A stretch of 64,000 nt of DNA, taken from contig NZ_JMLH01000005.1 of assembly GCF_000686665.1 (NCBI RefSeq), forward strand, positions 1 through 64,000, read 5' to 3'. The notes beneath the pieces were generated by a model that saw only the letters and a list, made by a program, of their open reading frames with translations, was not told the origin of the DNA and did no database searches. Made by a program: the position numbers and the translations under genes. Positions 62,160 to 64,000 of the stretch are shown here, piece after piece; the stretch's first letter is position 1; each line of letters opens with the position of its first letter. The stretch is from Thomasclavelia saccharogumia DSM 17460 (GTDB lineage: Bacteria; Bacillota_I; Bacilli_A; Erysipelotrichales; Coprobacillaceae).

Positions 62160-63581
62160 ATGAAAAAAAGTTATGACGTTGTGGTAGTTGGAGCAGGGCC
62201 GGCAGGAATTATGGCATGTTATGAATTATATTTGAAACAGCCAAAATTAAATGTGTTGCTTATAGATAAAGGACAGGATGTTATGAATCGTCACTGTCCA
62301 ATTAAAGAAAAGAAAATTAAATCTTGTCCAATTATTAAGGATAATGAGCCTGGATGTTTACCAGCTTGTTCAATTACAGCAGGATTTGGTGGTGCTGGAG
62401 CATATTCAGATGGGAAATTTAATATTACAAGTGAATTTGGCGGCTGGTTGACAGATTATCTTTCAACTGATGAAGTTGAAGAGGTAATAAATTATGTCGA
62501 TAATTTATACCTAAAACATGGAGCTACAAAAGATATAACAGATCCAACAACAGATAAAGTGAAAGAAATAGAACATCGCGGTTATGCAGTTGGGTTAAAA
62601 TTATTAAGAGCTAAAGTAAGACATTTAGGAACCGAAGAAAATCTTCGTATTATGACAGAAATGTCGAATGAATTAAAACAGCATATTGATATATTGTTTA
62701 AAACAGCAGTAAAAGGAGTAGTGGTAAATAACAATCATGCAACTGGTGTCGTTTTAGAAAATGAGAATATTATTAATGCTAAAAAAATTGTTTTAGCTCC
62801 AGGACGTGATGGCTCAGCTTGGTTAACAAAAGTATTAAAACAACATAATATTGAATTATATAATAATCAGGTTGATATAGGGGTACGAGTCGAAACTAGT
62901 AATATTGTAATGGAAGAAATCAATAATAATTTATATGAAGGAAAATTTATTTATAATACAACTGTAGGAACTAGAGTGAGAACTTTTTGTTCAAATCCAT
63001 CTGGACATGTTGTAATCGAAAACCATAGTGGAACAATGTTAGCAAATGGACATGCTTATCATGATCCTAAACTTGGTAGTAAAAATACAAATTTTGCATT
63101 ACTAGTATCACATACTTTTAGTGAACCATTTAATCAACCTAATGAATTTGCTCATGAAGTAAGCCGGTTGGCTAATAAATTATCTAATGGCAGTGTTATT
63201 GTTCAAAGGTATGGTGATATTAAAAGAGGACGGCGAACAACATATAAAAGATTAAAAGAAGGATATACAATACCAACTTTATCTGAAGCAGTACCTGGTG
63301 ATTTAGGATTAGTATTGCCATACAATACGATGAAATCAATTATAGAAATGATAGAGGCTTTAGATACTGTAACTCCAGGAATTGCTAATGAGCATACCTT
63401 ATTATATGGGGTTGAAGCAAAATTTTATTCTGCTCGTCCTAAGGTAAGAAAAGGTTTTGAATGTGAAATTGATGATTTGTATGTAGCTGGTGATGGTGCC
63501 GGATTGACTAGAGGATTAGCTCAGGCTGGAGCTAATGGAATTATTGTTGCGCGTCATATTATTGAACAACTTGAAAAGTAA
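62160..63581 (+). CDS. FAD-dependent dehydrogenase (NAD(P)/FAD oxidoreductase)
   Basis: The N-terminal FAD motif is DVVVVGAGPAGIMACYEL, followed by LLIDKGQD with the ribose-binding acidic residue. HCPIKEKKIKSCPIIKDNEPGCLPACS carries a cysteine cluster and GFGGAGAYSDGKFN is a family mark. APGRDGSAWL and the C-terminal YVAGDGAGLTRGLAQAGANGIIVA complete the fold. The family is annotated only as FAD-dependent dehydrogenase. ATG 62160 with TGGAGCGATGGA is preferred over a TTG at 62133. A terminator follows. Confidence 0.88.
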   Translation: MKKSYDVVVVGAGPAGIMACYELYLKQPKLNVLLIDKGQDVMNRHCPIKEKKIKSCPIIKDNEPGCLPACSITAGFGGAGAYSDGKFNITSEFGGWLTDYLSTDEVEEVINYVDNLYLKHGATKDITDPTTDKVKEIEHRGYAVGLKLLRAKVRHLGTEENLRIMTEMSNELKQHIDILFKTAVKGVVVNNNHATGVVLENENIINAKKIVLAPGRDGSAWLTKVLKQHNIELYNNQVDIGVRVETSNIVMEEINNNLYEGKFIYNTTVGTRVRTFCSNPSGHVVIENHSGTMLANGHAYHDPKLGSKNTNFALLVSHTFSEPFNQPNEFAHEVSRLANKLSNGSVIVQRYGDIKRGRRTTYKRLKEGYTIPTLSEAVPGDLGLVLPYNTMKSIIEMIEALDTVTPGIANEHTLLYGVEAKFYSARPKVRKGFECEIDDLYVAGDGAGLTRGLAQAGANGIIVARHIIEQLEK

Positions 63582-63585
63582 TAAA

Positions 63586-63609
63586 GATCCTGTTTGATAC
63601 AGGATTTTT
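63586..63609 (+). terminator. Intrinsic terminator after the FAD-dependent dehydrogenase
   Basis: ATCCTGT (63587-63593) pairs with ACAGGAT (63599-63605), followed by TTTT. Confidence 0.9.
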
Positions 63610-63720
63610 ATATACAAAAGTTTATAATTTATTTTGGCAAACAGCGTATGTTTATGAGATAATAGATATATAAATAATTATACTATTTGTATTAAATATT
63701 ATATGGGAAAGGAAGATATT

Positions 63721-64000
63721 ATGAGAAAAATTAGTATGATTTTAGTATGTCTAGGTTTATGTCTAGGGTTATTTGGTTGTAGTAATGATAGTGGCAAAGA
63801 CACATCTAAAAAAACGGAGGAAAAAGAATTTATTACAGAGAACCAATTAGATAGCTTGTATTCAAATCCTGATAAATTTAAGGGGAAATATGTAACGTTA
63901 ACAGGACAGGTATTTGGAAGTCCAGAAAGTGAAGACGATACAACGGTATTTCAAATGATGGGAGATCCAGAAGAATATGAAAAGAATACAGTTATACACT
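63721..64000 (+). CDS. Lipoprotein with OB-fold-like region, start only (runs off window)
   Basis: After GGAAAGGAAG, the frame opens with a lipoprotein signal peptide (MRKISMILVCLGLCLGLFGC; lipobox LFGC). A linker rich in Ser/Lys/Glu follows, then LYSNPDKFKGKYVTLTGQVF. The last part resembles OB-fold lipoproteins of Bacillota (N-P-x-x-x-x-G-x-x-V-x-x-x-G-x-V). It would be anchored outside the membrane. The end lies beyond the window. Confidence 0.7.
   Translation, partial: MRKISMILVCLGLCLGLFGCSNDSGKDTSKKTEEKEFITENQLDSLYSNPDKFKGKYVTLTGQVFGSPESEDDTTVFQMMGDPEEYEKNTVIH

Noticed and set aside
1-64000. CRISPR array, rRNA or tRNA genes
   Set aside because: No regularly spaced repeats and no rRNA or tRNA-like conserved segments were recognised on reading; a tRNA scan was not possible here.

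Overview
The window is about 64 kb of strongly AT-rich DNA with dense operons, intrinsic terminators, AGGAGG-type ribosome binding sites and several TTG starts. Together with a lysine riboswitch, an Agr-type locus, a Bce-type peptide-resistance module, KdpFABC and the rpsF-ssb-rpsR cluster, this points to a low-GC Bacillota. A gut Erysipelotrichia relative (Coprobacillus / Clostridium ramosum group) is my best guess; that placement is inference from style and gene content, not from a marker search.

Layout. 0-5.7 kb: start of a tyrosine recombinase (cut by the window edge), a small membrane protein, a long imperfect hairpin, a Gfo/Idh/MocA oxidoreductase, then mnmE with a small membrane protein and an MscS channel, facing a CBS/CorC-domain protein. 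5.9-11.1 kb (minus strand): response regulator, a kinase-like protein with a ruined catalytic domain, an intact kinase; then a PF00882-type phospholipase C-like protein and an ArsC/Spx-like protein. 11.3-13.9 kb: glycosylasparaginase family, MgtE, a small coiled-coil protein. 14.0-18.5 kb: complete BceRSAB-like module. 18.7-20.2 kb: Cys-rich leader peptide and TcyP-like cystine transporter. 20.4-24.1 kb: lysine riboswitch, free-standing aspartokinase-like ACT protein, dapA, dapB, lysA. 24.1-26.8 kb: agr locus in the order A-C-B-D. 27-32.6 kb: small alarmone synthetase, SpoIIR-like secreted protein, a short Clp ATPase, DedA and NptA-like proteins, ispD. 32.6-38.9 kb: a sulfur amino-acid operon (Met/Cys-rich leader peptide with attenuator, M20 hydrolase, metNIQ, two PLP C-S lyases). 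39.1-40.2 kb: rpsF-ssb-rpsR. 40.2-42.9 kb: decayed accessory DNA (frameshifted integrase, beheaded DUF4143 ATPase, MNT nucleotidyltransferase with a HEPN stub, about 750 bp of gene-free DNA). 43.0-58.5 kb: a potassium locus: kinase-less KdpD on the minus strand, KdpFABC, KdpE, a second KdpD with a ruined N-terminus, then a Trk operon with a TPR protein, two TrkA-like proteins, TrkH and its own KdpD-like kinase and regulator. 58.6-61.0 kb: polar amino-acid ABC importer and a 27-residue membrane peptide. 61.2-64 kb: HAD phosphatase, FAD-dependent dehydrogenase, start of a lipoprotein.

The most noteworthy observations are two short leader ORFs, one with four consecutive Cys codons and one with a Met/Cys cluster, in front of sulfur amino-acid genes. 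The second is followed by a textbook terminator and a competing antiterminator, so cysteine/methionine supply may be read by ribosome stalling. Next are two KdpD paralogues that have lost opposite halves, a kinase-dead sensor inside a two-component operon, paired 11-bp-phased direct repeats in front of the trk operon, and an AgrD-like peptide with Ser where Cys is usual.
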